In this document: positions 1 to 7,853 of the stretch, piece after piece | Layout of the letters: the number at the start of each line of letters is the position of its first letter | Position numbering within the stretch: the stretch's first letter is position 1 | Origin: JBFKQC01 sp041627895 | GTDB taxonomy: Bacteria; Pseudomonadota; Alphaproteobacteria; Rhodobacterales; Rhodobacteraceae | Direction of reading: 5' to 3' | DNA: 26,733 bases | Assembly (NCBI GenBank): GCA_041627895.1 | Contig: JBFKQC010000055.1 | Span: 1 to 26,733, forward strand | Notes under the pieces: model-generated | The model's database searches: none | What the model saw: only the letters and a program-made list of their open reading frames with translations | What the model was told of the DNA's origin: nothing | Program-made: the position numbers and the translations under genes

Positions 1-129
1 AGAGAGGAGATCAAGAACCAGACAATCCGGCAACGCCGCTTGCAGCATCAGACCGCTGCCGCCTAAACTCGAACAGAAACCGAACCAGAGCCTCCGTTAC
101 AAAACGGCCCCAGAAGTCCGAAAAACCCT
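1..129. other. Anomalous left-edge sequence, no recognisable gene
   Basis: This stretch should encode the middle of the GTA distal tail protein, because the reading frame that is clearly DUF2460 from about 130 onward extends back into it. Instead the frame meets a TAA at 64-66 and the translated residues do not resemble the family. The composition is unlike the rest of the window: A-rich, with only about 12 T in the first 120 bases, and lower in GC. Near 110-130 the bases look like a corrupted version of what the family would predict. A low-quality or chimeric contig end is the simplest explanation; a genuine pseudogene is possible. Confidence 0.5.
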
Positions 130-420
130 GACGACGGACAGGGCGCGCAGAGCTATACGCGGCCCATCGTCAAGCCGGTTCTGGGCACGGTGCAGGTCGG
201 CGTGCAGGGCGATATCCAGACCGAGACGGTGCATTACACGGTCGATTACGCCACCGGGATCATCCATTTCCTGGAAATCCCCGACGAGGGCGTCGAGATC
301 ACCGCGGGCTACGAGTTCGACGTGCCCGTGCGGTTCGATACCGACCGTATCCAGACCTCTGTTGCATCGTTTCGCGCCGGTGACGTGCCGAGCGTACCGA
401 TCGTCGAGGTGCGGGTCTGA
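130..420 (+). CDS. GTA distal tail protein (DUF2460, gp12-like), 3' part only
   Basis: This is the C-terminal part of the DUF2460 (TIGR02217) family, the distal tail protein (gp12) that joins the tail tube to the baseplate in Rhodobacter-type gene transfer agents. The visible residues include the family hallmarks TRPIVKPVLGTV, TVDYATGIIHF, ITAGYEFDVPVRFDTDRI and FRAGDVPSVPIVEV. The stop TGA (418-420) overlaps the ATG of the next gene by one base, the usual translational coupling in this cluster. The N-terminal half is absent: the window begins inside the gene, and the first ~129 bases in frame contain a stop and no recognisable family sequence, so no start can be given. The assignment of the C-terminus is secure; whether the gene is intact cannot be judged from here. 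Confidence 0.8.
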   Translation, partial: DDGQGAQSYTRPIVKPVLGTVQVGVQGDIQTETVHYTVDYATGIIHFLEIPDEGVEITAGYEFDVPVRFDTDRIQTSVASFRAGDVPSVPIVEVRV

Positions 421-1207
421 TGGCGCTGTCCGAGGCGTTCGAGACGCATCTGAGAAGCGGTACGACGACGGTTTGCCGGGCCTGGGCGGTCACGCGCCGG
501 GATGGCGTGACATACGGATTCACCGACCACGACGAGGCGCTGGAGTTCGAGGGCATCGCGTTCCGGGCCGATTCCGGCCTGTCTGCCGGTGCGATCCAGC
601 AGGCTACTGGACTGGCGGTCGACAATACCGAGGCGGTGGGGGTGCTGAGCGATGCTGCCCTGCGCGAGGAGGACATTCAGGCCGGCCGGTTCGATGGGGC
701 CGAGGTGCGCGCCTGGCTGGTCAACTGGGCCGATGTCAGCCAGCGCGTGTTGAAGTTCAGCGGTTCGCTGGGAGAGATCAAGCGCGCGGGCGGGGCGTTC
801 CAGGCCGAGTTGCGCGGACTGACGGAGGCGCTGAACCAGCCGCAGGGGAGGGTCTATCAGTCGCCCTGTGCGGCGGTGCTGGGCGATGCGGCCTGCGCTT
901 TCGATCTGAGCGCGCCCGGTTGACGATGCTGTCGGGTGCGGCCGAGGGGCTGATCGGACTGGTCAAGAACGACCGGCTTTCGGGCGATGGACGGCGGATC
1001 GAGCTGTGGGAGGCGCTGCGCGCAGCGGTGGCGCGGGGCGATGCGGTGCGGATCGAGGCCGGCTGTGACAAGCGCGCCGAGACTTGCCGGCTGAAGTTTA
1101 ACAACCTGTTGAATTTCAGGGGCTTTCCGCACATTCCCGGCGAAGACTGGCAGATGAGTTATCCCGCCGAGGGCCAGCCGCTGGACGGGGGCAGCCTGTT
1201 CAAATGA
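420..1207 (+). pseudogene. GTA baseplate hub protein (DUF2163, gp13-like), broken by internal deletion/frameshift
   Basis: The N-terminal fragment (ATG 420 to TGA 923, 167 aa) begins MALSEAFETHLRSG and is clear DUF2163, the GTA hub protein related to phage tail protein L. The C-terminal fragment continues in another frame from about 911 to the stop at 1207, with LSGAAEGLIGLVKNDR, GCDKRAETC and NFRGFPHIPGEDW. By memory of the family, some 30-40 residues that normally link FDLSAPG to the following LSGAAEGL segment are absent, so this is more than a single-base slip. The junction sequence GAGCGCGCCCGGT can be read both as the end of the first part (LSAPG) and the start of the second (ERARL), suggesting deletion between short direct repeats. 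Four cysteines that in this family are thought to bind an iron-sulfur cluster are split two and two across the break. A sequencing or assembly error cannot be excluded. Confidence 0.8.
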
Positions 1208-1650
1208 GTGACATCGGCGAGGACGTATTGGCCGAGGCAAGGCGGTGGCTGGGGACGGCCTATGTGCACCAGGCCTCGGCTCGGGGTGCGGGCTGCGATT
1301 GCCTGGGACTGCTGCGCGGGGTCTGGCGCGCGCTTTGCGGCGACGAGCCCGAGGAAGTGCCGGCCTATACCGCGGACTGGAGCGAGGCAGCGCGCGACGA
1401 GCGGCTGTGGCGCGCGGCCGGGCGGCACCTGCTGCCCAAAGCGCCGGCCGACGAGGCGGCGGGCGACGTGCTGCTCTTTCGGATGCGGAATGGGGGCGTA
1501 GCCAAGCATCTGGGGATTGCCGGGCGCGTCGGTTCGCGCCCGAGCTTCGTCCATGCCTATACCGGGCATGGCGTGATCGAGAGCCCGCTGTCTGCGCCCT
1601 GGCGCCGGCGCATCGTGGCGCGGTTCAAGTTTCCGGAAAGGGGCGACTGA
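1204..1650 (+). CDS. GTA NlpC/P60-type peptidase (gp14-like)
   Basis: The protein (148 aa) is the cell-wall peptidase of the GTA baseplate (TIGR02219 phage NlpC/P60 family), expected to open peptidoglycan while DNA is delivered to a recipient cell. The catalytic cysteine is C33 in the motif GAGCDCLGLLRGVW, and the catalytic histidine is probably H102 in VAKHLGIAG. The conserved C-terminal segment HAYTGHGVIESPLSAPWRRR is complete. The length is normal for the family. The start ATG at 1204 overlaps the stop of the broken hub gene as ATGA, and its own stop overlaps the next ATG by one base, so the gene depends on translational coupling. If the hub gene is truly broken at 923, ribosomes may no longer reach this start efficiently, although the downstream genes are intact. 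Confidence 0.93.
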   Translation: MSDIGEDVLAEARRWLGTAYVHQASARGAGCDCLGLLRGVWRALCGDEPEEVPAYTADWSEAARDERLWRAAGRHLLPKAPADEAAGDVLLFRMRNGGVAKHLGIAGRVGSRPSFVHAYTGHGVIESPLSAPWRRRIVARFKFPERGD

Positions 1651-4600
1651 TGGCGACGATTGTATTGTCGGCCGTGGGGATGGCGGCGGGCTCGGCGCTG
1701 AACGGCAGCCTGCTGGGGCTGTCAACCGGCGTGATCGGACGCGCGATCGGCGCGACGATCGGCCGGGTGATCGACCAGCGAATCCTGGGCCAGGGGTCGG
1801 AGCCGGTCGAGACCGGCCGGGTCGACAGGTTCCGGCTGACCGGCGCCAGCGAGGGCGCCCCGATTGCGCGGATATTCGGGCGCGTGCGCGTGCCCGGGCA
1901 GGTGATCTGGGCGACGCGGTTCCAGGAGCATGTGCGGGTCAGCGAGGCAAGCGGCGGCAAAGGCACGCCGCCGCGGCCGGAGACGCGCGAATACAGCTAC
2001 TCGATCAGCGTCGCGGTGGCGCTTTGCGAGGGCGAGATCAGCGGCGTCGGTCGAATCTGGGCTGACGGCCAGCAGATCGAGGCCGACCGGCTGTCAATGC
2101 GGGTCTATCAGGGAACCGGCGGCCAGATGCCTGACCCGAAGATCGAAGCGGTCGAGGGCGCGGGCGAGGTGCCGGCCTATCGCGGACTTGCCTATGTCGT
2201 GATCGAGGACCTGGACCTTACGCCATACGGCAACCGGATTCCGCAGTTCAGCTTCGAGGTATTCCGTCCTGCGCCCGAGGACCTGCCGGGCCACGAGCCC
2301 GAGCTTGCCGAGGCGGTGCAGGCGGTAGCGTTGATTCCGGGCACCGGGGAATATGCACAGGCCACGACGCCGGTGCATTACCAGGCCGGCTATGGCGAGA
2401 ACCGCGCGGCGAACATCAATTCGGCCGGCGGGAAGACCGACCTACTGGCCTCGCTTGACGGCATGGCGGCGGAACTGCCGAACTGCGGAAGCGCCTCGCT
2501 GATCGTAGGCTGGTTCGGCGACGACCTGCGCTGCGGGCAATGCACGCTGAAACCCAAGGTCGAGCACAAGCTGGAAGAGGGCAAGGGCATGCCCTGGCAC
2601 GTCTCGGGCGTGGACAGGGCGGGGGCGGACGAGATCGCCCGGGACGAGGGCCGCCCGGTCTATGGCGGGACGCCGACCGACCGCTCGGTGATCGAGGCGA
2701 TCCAGGAGTTGAAGGCGCGCGGCAAGGCGGTGACCTTCTATCCGTTCATCCTGATGGACCAGCTGGCGGACAACGGGCTGAGCGATCCCTGGACCGGTTC
2801 CGAGGACCAGCCGGTGATGCCCTGGCGCGGACGGATCACGCTGTCGGCGGCGCCGGGGCAGGCCGGGTCGCCCGATCAGAGCGCGGGAGCCGATGCGGAG
2901 GTGGCCGCGTTCTTCGGAGCTGCGGGCGTCGGCGATTTCCCGGATGCGGCAGAGGGCGTCGGCTATGGCGGTCCGGCGGAATGGTCGTACCGGCGTTTCA
3001 TCCTGCATTATGCCCATCTTTGCGCCAAGGCGGGCGGTGTCGACGCGTTCTGCATCGGATCCGAGATGCGCGGGCTGACGCAGATTCGCGGGGCGGCCGG
3101 CTTTCCGGCGGTCGCGGCGCTGATGGCGCTGGCGGCGGATGTGCGCGCGATCCTCGGTGCGGGGACCAAGATCGGCTATGCCGCCGACTGGTCGGAATAC
3201 TTCGGGTATCAACCGCAGGACGGGTCGGGTGACGTCTACTTCAACCTCGATCCGCTGTGGTCGGATGCCGAGATCGATTTCGTCGGCATCGACAACTACA
3301 TGCCGCTGTCGGACTGGCGCGACGGCGAACAGCATGCGGATGCGGAGTGGGGGTCGATCTACGACCTGGACTATCTGCGCAGCAACGTGGCGGGGGGCGA
3401 GGGCTTTGACTGGTACTATGCCTCGGCGAACGGGCGCGAGTTCCAGAAGCGCCTGCCGATCACCGACGGCGCGCATGGCGAGCCCTGGGTGTTCCGCTAC
3501 AAGGACCTGAAAGGCTGGTGGTCGAATGCGCATCACGAGCGGATCGGCGGGGTGCGACAGCCGGTGGCGACAGGCTGGGTGCCGCAGTCGAAACCGATCT
3601 GGTTCACCGAAATCGGCTGCGCCGCAGTGGACAAGGGCACCAACCAGCCGAACAAGTTCCTCGATCCGAAGTCGTCGGAATCGAGCCTGCCGCATTTCTC
3701 GAACGGCCGCCGCGACGACGTGATCCAGGCGCAGTACGTGCGGGCGATCACGAGCCATTGGTCGGCGCCCGAGAACAACCCCGTGTCCGAGGTCTATGGG
3801 CAACCGATGGTGGACATGGGCAAGGCGCATGTCTGGGCCTGGGATGCGCGGCCCTATCCGAATTTCCCCGGCAACGCCGAACTTTGGAGCGACGGCGAGA
3901 ACTATCTGCGCGGCCATTGGCTGAACGGGCGCGCGTCGTCGCGTTCGCTGGCGGGGGTGGTCGCCGAGATCTGCGAGCGTTCGGGCGTCTCGGCCTGTGA
4001 CGTGGCGGACCTGCACGGCGTGGTGCGCGGATACACGGCCGGGGACGCCGACACGGCGCGCGGGCAGTTGCAGCCGTTGATGCTGGCCTTCGGGTTCGAC
4101 GCGATCGAGCGCCAGGGGAGGCTGGTCTTTCAGCGCCGAACGGGGCGGAGGCCGGTGTCGGTCGATCCCGAGCGGCTGGCCGTGTCGGAGGAGGCCGACA
4201 GCGACCTGACCATTGTGCGGGCGCCGGAGGCGGAGACTGCCGGGCGGCTGCGGCTGGGGTTCGTCGAGGCGGATGGCGATTTCGCGGCGCGCTCGGAAGA
4301 AGCGATCTTTCCGGACGAGACGACGAATTCGGTCGCGCGGTCGGAATTGCCACTTGTCCTGACCAGGGCAGAGGCGCGCGGGATCGTGGAGCGCTGGCTG
4401 AGCGAGGCGCGGGTCGCGCGGGACACGGCACAGTTCGCGTTGCCGCCGTCCGAGCTGTCGTTGCGCGCGGGCGACGTGGTGGCGTTGCCGGGAGAGGGCG
4501 ACGAGGTCGCGTACCGGATCGACAGGGTCGAACAGGCCGGCATGCAGATCATCGAAGCAGTGCGGATCGAGCCGGAAATCTACGAGCCGAGCGATGCGGT

Positions 4601-5573
4601 GGAACTGACCGTCACGCCACGGCCCTTCGTGGCGCCGGTGCCGGTCAACCCGCTGTTCCTGGACCTGCCGCTTCTGAAGGGAGACGAGGTGCCGCACGCG
4701 CCTCATATCGCGGTGACGGCGAGGCCCTGGCCCGGCTCTGCGGCGGTGTTCAGTTCCGCAGAGGACGACGGGTACGAGTTGAACAGGCTGGTTGCGTCGC
4801 CGGCAAGCGTGGGGATCACCGAGACGCCGCTTTACGCGGCCAAGGCGGGATTGCTCGACAGGGGCGGGCTGTTGCGGGTGCAGTTCGTCTATGGCGATCT
4901 GTCGTCGGCCAGCCTGTCGGCGGTCCTGAACGGCGCGAATGCGGCGGCGGTCGGCGACGGCTCGTCGGGCAACTGGGAGGTGTTCCAGTTCACCGAGGCC
5001 ACGCTCGTCGGTACGCGCACCTACGACATCGGCGGGCGGCTGCGCGGGCAGGCGGGCACAGACGGAATCATGCCCGATGTCTGGCCGGCGGGAAGCATGG
5101 TCGTACTGTTGAACGGCGCGCCGCAGCAGATCGACCTGCCGCTTTCGGCACGCGGGCTGGCGCGGCATTACCGGGTCGGGCCGGCGCAGCGCAGCTATGA
5201 CGACCCGTCCTACACGCATCTTGTCGAGGCTTTCGACGGCATCGGGCTGCGCCCCTATGCGCCGGTTCACCTGCGTGCTGTTTACTCGGATACGGGCGAC
5301 CTGGGCGTTACCTGGGTCAGGCGCACGCGGATCGACGGCGACAGCTGGCAGTCGTTCGAAGTGCCCTTGGGAGAGGCGGGCGAGCTTTACCAGGTGCAGG
5401 TGCTGAAGGATGGCGCGCTGGTTCGCGAAACGACCGTGTCGGCGCCGAGTTTCGCCTATCCGGGCGCGCTGATCACCGCAGACGGCGTGAGCGCGCCCTA
5501 CGAGATTGCCGTGGCCCAGATCTCGGACCAGTTCGGGGCCGGGCCCTTCAGGAGGATCATGATCAATGAGTGA
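1650..5573 (+). CDS. GTA baseplate megatron protein (gp15-like, GTA TIM-barrel)
   Basis: This large protein (1307 aa) corresponds to gp15, the 'megatron' that forms the central baseplate and tip of the GTA tail and is thought to contact the recipient envelope. The N-terminus has a small hydrophobic, glycine-rich stretch (about residues 1-45) followed by tail-hub-like sequence. A TIM-barrel-like domain (PF13547) spans roughly residues 440-740, with FILHYAHLC, FCIGSEMRGLT, IDFVGIDNYMPLSDW, IWFTEIGC and HVWAWDARPYP. A phage-tail domain (PF13550-like) follows at about 790-950, then a C-terminal receptor-side region. The reading frame is open further upstream, but ATG 1650 overlaps the peptidase stop (TGATG) and matches the family start MATIVLSAVG. 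Length is normal for the family and I see no internal damage. Confidence 0.93.
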   Translation: MATIVLSAVGMAAGSALNGSLLGLSTGVIGRAIGATIGRVIDQRILGQGSEPVETGRVDRFRLTGASEGAPIARIFGRVRVPGQVIWATRFQEHVRVSEASGGKGTPPRPETREYSYSISVAVALCEGEISGVGRIWADGQQIEADRLSMRVYQGTGGQMPDPKIEAVEGAGEVPAYRGLAYVVIEDLDLTPYGNRIPQFSFEVFRPAPEDLPGHEPELAEAVQAVALIPGTGEYAQATTPVHYQAGYGENRAANINSAGGKTDLLASLDGMAAELPNCGSASLIVGWFGDDLRCGQCTLKPKVEHKLEEGKGMPWHVSGVDRAGADEIARDEGRPVYGGTPTDRSVIEAIQELKARGKAVTFYPFILMDQLADNGLSDPWTGSEDQPVMPWRGRITLSAAPGQAGSPDQSAGADAEVAAFFGAAGVGDFPDAAEGVGYGGPAEWSYRRFILHYAHLCAKAGGVDAFCIGSEMRGLTQIRGAAGFPAVAALMALAADVRAILGAGTKIGYAADWSEYFGYQPQDGSGDVYFNLDPLWSDAEIDFVGIDNYMPLSDWRDGEQHADAEWGSIYDLDYLRSNVAGGEGFDWYYASANGREFQKRLPITDGAHGEPWVFRYKDLKGWWSNAHHERIGGVRQPVATGWVPQSKPIWFTEIGCAAVDKGTNQPNKFLDPKSSESSLPHFSNGRRDDVIQAQYVRAITSHWSAPENNPVSEVYGQPMVDMGKAHVWAWDARPYPNFPGNAELWSDGENYLRGHWLNGRASSRSLAGVVAEICERSGVSACDVADLHGVVRGYTAGDADTARGQLQPLMLAFGFDAIERQGRLVFQRRTGRRPVSVDPERLAVSEEADSDLTIVRAPEAETAGRLRLGFVEADGDFAARSEEAIFPDETTNSVARSELPLVLTRAEARGIVERWLSEARVARDTAQFALPPSELSLRAGDVVALPGEGDEVAYRIDRVEQAGMQIIEAVRIEPEIYEPSDAVELTVTPRPFVAPVPVNPLFLDLPLLKGDEVPHAPHIAVTARPWPGSAAVFSSAEDDGYELNRLVASPASVGITETPLYAAKAGLLDRGGLLRVQFVYGDLSSASLSAVLNGANAAAVGDGSSGNWEVFQFTEATLVGTRTYDIGGRLRGQAGTDGIMPDVWPAGSMVVLLNGAPQQIDLPLSARGLARHYRVGPAQRSYDDPSYTHLVEAFDGIGLRPYAPVHLRAVYSDTGDLGVTWVRRTRIDGDSWQSFEVPLGEAGELYQVQVLKDGALVRETTVSAPSFAYPGALITADGVSAPYEIAVAQISDQFGAGPFRRIMINE

Positions 5574-6276
5574 GACATCGCAACTGGGCCTGCCGCTGCT
5601 GGCCCCCGCGCAGGCGCAGAAGCATGTGACCGTGAACGAGGCCTTGGCGCGGCTTGACGGGCTGACGCAGCTGGTGCTGCAATCGGCGAGCGTCGCGACG
5701 CCGCCGCCGGCCGCGCTGGACGGACAGGTCTATGCTGTGCCGAGCGGGGCGGTCAACGACTGGAACGGTCATGCGGGGGAAATCGCGATCTGGTCGAATG
5801 GCGGCTGGGTCTTCGCGATCCCGCAGGCCGGATGGCGCGCCTATGTCGCCGATATCGCCGCCACGGCCATGTTCGACGGCACGGCCTGGCAGGCCGGCGC
5901 GCTGGGCGTGTCGCAAAACCGGGCGGCGTCGAAATTCGAGGTGATCGAGTTCGATCACACGTTCGGAGCGGAAGCCGTTTCGACCACGAGCGTGACGATC
6001 CCGCAATATGCCATGGTCTTTGCCGTGACCGGGCGGGTGAAGACGGCGATCACCGGGACGCTCACGGATTTCGACATCGGCGTCGCCGGTGCGGCAAACC
6101 GCTATGGCGGCGGGATCGGGCTGGCGCAGGGGTCGTGGCTGGTGGGGATCACCGGGCAGCCGGTGACCTATTACGCCGACACGGCGCTGGAGATCACGGC
6201 GAATGGCGGTGATTTCGCGGGCGGAGAGCTGCGGCTGGCGCTGCATTACTACCTGCCCACGCCCCCGGCGATCTGA
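5566..6276 (+). CDS. DUF2793 domain protein, GTA tail-associated
   Basis: The protein (236 aa) begins MSETSQLGLPLLAPAQAQKH, the signature opening of DUF2793, found in Rhodobacterales next to the GTA megatron gene; in R. capsulatus the same domain occurs in the GTA tail-fibre protein encoded elsewhere. Conserved segments include VTVNEALARLDGL, GQVYAVPSGA, DWNGHAGEIAIW and GWRAYVADIAATAMFDG. The C-terminal half (after about residue 125) looks beta-rich and is likely the variable, receptor-facing part. The ATG lies 8 bases inside the end of the megatron gene, so the two are translationally coupled. A role as a baseplate or fibre component is inferred from position and domain; no enzymatic motif is visible. 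Confidence 0.85.
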   Translation: MSETSQLGLPLLAPAQAQKHVTVNEALARLDGLTQLVLQSASVATPPPAALDGQVYAVPSGAVNDWNGHAGEIAIWSNGGWVFAIPQAGWRAYVADIAATAMFDGTAWQAGALGVSQNRAASKFEVIEFDHTFGAEAVSTTSVTIPQYAMVFAVTGRVKTAITGTLTDFDIGVAGAANRYGGGIGLAQGSWLVGITGQPVTYYADTALEITANGGDFAGGELRLALHYYLPTPPAI

Positions 6277-6280
6277 GCCG

Positions 6281-6592
6281 ATGCGGCCGGTCATGCATGG
6301 CGACGTGGTGGCCGCGGCGCGGGTGCTCTACGGCTATCCGGCGGCGGCGCGGACAGGTCTGATGATGCGCCTGCTGGACCGGGCGCGCTGGGCGGATGCA
6401 TTTCGCCGCAGCACCGGCCGGGCGCATCCCGACTGGGGCGACGGCAGCCTGATGACGGCGGCGCTGGCGCTGGCGCCGCAGCCCGAGCCGCGGCTGGACG
6501 ACCCGGAATATTGCGGATGCCTGGCGTTGGTGTTCGACGCTCTGGTGGCCTGTTTGGGTTCCGGGCGGGGCGTCAGCCGGGTGCGCAACTGA
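6281..6592 (+). CDS. Small conserved protein downstream of the GTA cluster (DUF7742-like)
   Basis: A 103-residue protein starting MRPVMHGDVVAAARVLYGYP. I recognise the pattern (MRPV.HGD.VAAAR, TGR.HP.WGDGSLM.AA, LDDPEY..CLALV) as a conserved small family located just after GTA genes in Rhodobacteraceae; its function is unknown. The reading frame is open upstream to 6203, but ATG 6281 sits 4 bases after the DUF2793 stop and matches the family start. No membrane segment or signal peptide is apparent. The 3' end overlaps the convergent DksA-like gene by 20 bases, so the two genes share coding DNA on opposite strands. Confidence 0.72.
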   Translation: MRPVMHGDVVAAARVLYGYPAAARTGLMMRLLDRARWADAFRRSTGRAHPDWGDGSLMTAALALAPQPEPRLDDPEYCGCLALVFDALVACLGSGRGVSRVRN

Positions 6593-6911
6593 CGCAGGTG
6601 GCGGCGGTCGGATCAAGCTCGAGCCGGCCGCGCGCGATCTCTTCCCCGCATTCCACGCAATAGCCGAATTCGCCTTCGTCGATCCGGTCGAGCGCGGCCA
6701 GTAGTCGCCGGCGTAGCTGTCCCCGGCGAGCCTGGGTCGCCTTTGCCATCGCTTTCTGTTGCAGCGCATCCATGCGGCTGAGGCGCCCGACCGACTGTTG
6801 GTCCAGCGTGACGGTTCTTTGCCCGTCGCGGCCGAGGTCGTCCTGGCGGTCGAGCGCGGCGAGTTCGGCCGCCAGACGGGTGCGGTACTCAGCTAGCGTG
6901 TTGCCGTCCAT
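6573..6911 (-). CDS. DksA/TraR-family C4 zinc-finger protein
   Basis: The protein (112 aa from ATG 6911; a GTG three bases upstream is an alternative) belongs to the TraR/DksA family, which binds the RNA polymerase secondary channel and modulates initiation with or without ppGpp. The N-terminal half (about residues 5-75) is predicted helical, consistent with the DksA coiled coil. The C-terminal zinc finger is complete: CVEC, 17 residues, then CVSC, with the conserved FGYCVECGEEI. It is shorter than canonical DksA (about 150 aa), so it resembles the short DksA-like proteins, and which promoters it acts on cannot be told. It is convergent with and overlaps the last GTA-linked gene and is divergent from cysE, with 84 bases between the two starts. 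Confidence 0.87.
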   Translation of the reverse strand: MDGNTLAEYRTRLAAELAALDRQDDLGRDGQRTVTLDQQSVGRLSRMDALQQKAMAKATQARRGQLRRRLLAALDRIDEGEFGYCVECGEEIARGRLELDPTAATCVSCAPG

Positions 6912-6995
6912 CACGAAAATTCATTGTCTTCGCCATTGCGCTTGGTTCGAAACGCCTATCTGTAGTAAAACGTCGTGGCGCTGGAGGGAAGTTCG

Positions 6996-7805
6996 ATGGC
7001 CGAAACACGCTTGAAGCTTGCAAAGGTCGATCCGGTCTGGAGCCGGATTCGCGACGAGGCGGAAGAGGCCGTGCGCGCCGAGCCGCTGCTGGGCGGCATG
7101 GTTCACGCGACGATCCTGCATCACCCGACGCTCGAGGCGGCACTGGGCTATCGGCTCGCGCAAAAGCTGGCCTCCGGCGAGATGTCCGAGCAGATCCTCC
7201 GCGAGATATCCGAAGCGGCGCACGCCGCCGACAAGGATCTCGGCACCGCAGCGCGCGCGGACATCGTTGCGACATACGAGCGTGACCCGGCCTGCCACCG
7301 GTTCCTGCAGCCGATCCTGTTCTTCAAGGGATTCCAGGCGCTGCAGGCGTACCGCGTCGCCAACTGGCTGTGGCGCGAGGGGCGCAAGGACATGGCCTAT
7401 TTCGTGCAGATGCGGTGTTCCGAGGTGTTCGGCGTCGATATCCATCCGGGCGCGAAGATGGGCAAGGGGATCATGATCGACCACGCCCATTCCATCGTGA
7501 TCGGCGAGACGGCACGGGTCGGCGACAACGTCTCGATGCTGCATTCCGTGACGCTGGGCGGAACCGGCAAGGAAGAGCAGCAGCGCCATCCGACCATCGG
7601 CTGCGGCGTGCTGATCGGTGCGGGCGCCAAGGTGCTGGGCAACATCACCGTGGGCAATTGCTCGCGAATAGCCGCCGGTTCGGTGGTCTTGCAGGACGTG
7701 CCGCCGATGAAGACTGTGGCCGGCGTGCCGGCGCGGATCGTCGGCGAGGCGGGCTGCGAGCAGCCGTCGGTGACGATGGACCAGACGCTCGGCGCCGAGG
7801 AGTAA
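6996..7805 (+). CDS. cysE: Serine O-acetyltransferase
   Basis: CysE transfers an acetyl group from acetyl-CoA to L-serine, giving O-acetylserine, the acceptor for sulfide in cysteine synthesis. The protein has 269 residues. The helical N-terminal SATase domain includes WSRIRDEAEEAVRAEP and FQALQAYRVANWLW. It is followed by a left-handed beta-helix of hexapeptide repeats from about residue 145. Residues D148, H163 and H198 have the same spacing as catalytic D143, H158 and H193 of the E. coli enzyme. The C-terminal region contains GVPARIVG and a short tail that may hold the inhibitor and cysteine-synthase docking site. ATG 6996 is preferred to an upstream GTG (6975) because GGAGGGA lies 8 bases before it. 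Transcription should stop at the hairpin at 7827. Confidence 0.95.
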   Translation: MAETRLKLAKVDPVWSRIRDEAEEAVRAEPLLGGMVHATILHHPTLEAALGYRLAQKLASGEMSEQILREISEAAHAADKDLGTAARADIVATYERDPACHRFLQPILFFKGFQALQAYRVANWLWREGRKDMAYFVQMRCSEVFGVDIHPGAKMGKGIMIDHAHSIVIGETARVGDNVSMLHSVTLGGTGKEEQQRHPTIGCGVLIGAGAKVLGNITVGNCSRIAAGSVVLQDVPPMKTVAGVPARIVGEAGCEQPSVTMDQTLGAEE

Positions 7806-7826
7806 TCCCACAAACGCAACGCAGTG

Positions 7827-7848
7827 CGGCCCTGGAAAGGGCCGTTTT
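7827..7848 (+). terminator. Intrinsic terminator after cysE
   Basis: A perfect 7-bp GC-rich stem, CGGCCCT paired with AGGGCCG, closes a GGAA tetraloop and is followed directly by TTTT. It lies 21 bases after the cysE stop in the 48-bp gap before the convergent pdhC gene. The opposite strand has no T-run after the stem, so it should act mainly on cysE transcripts. Confidence 0.88.
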
Positions 7849-7853
7849 CCCGG

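Noticed and set aside
905..925. Programmed ribosomal frameshift in the hub gene
   Set aside because: There is no slippery heptamer, and a block of expected residues is missing, which frameshifting would not explain.
2442..5270. A 942-codon open frame on the minus strand
   Set aside because: It is antisense to the intact megatron gene, has the arginine/proline-rich make-up of a GC-rich shadow frame and no recognisable motif.
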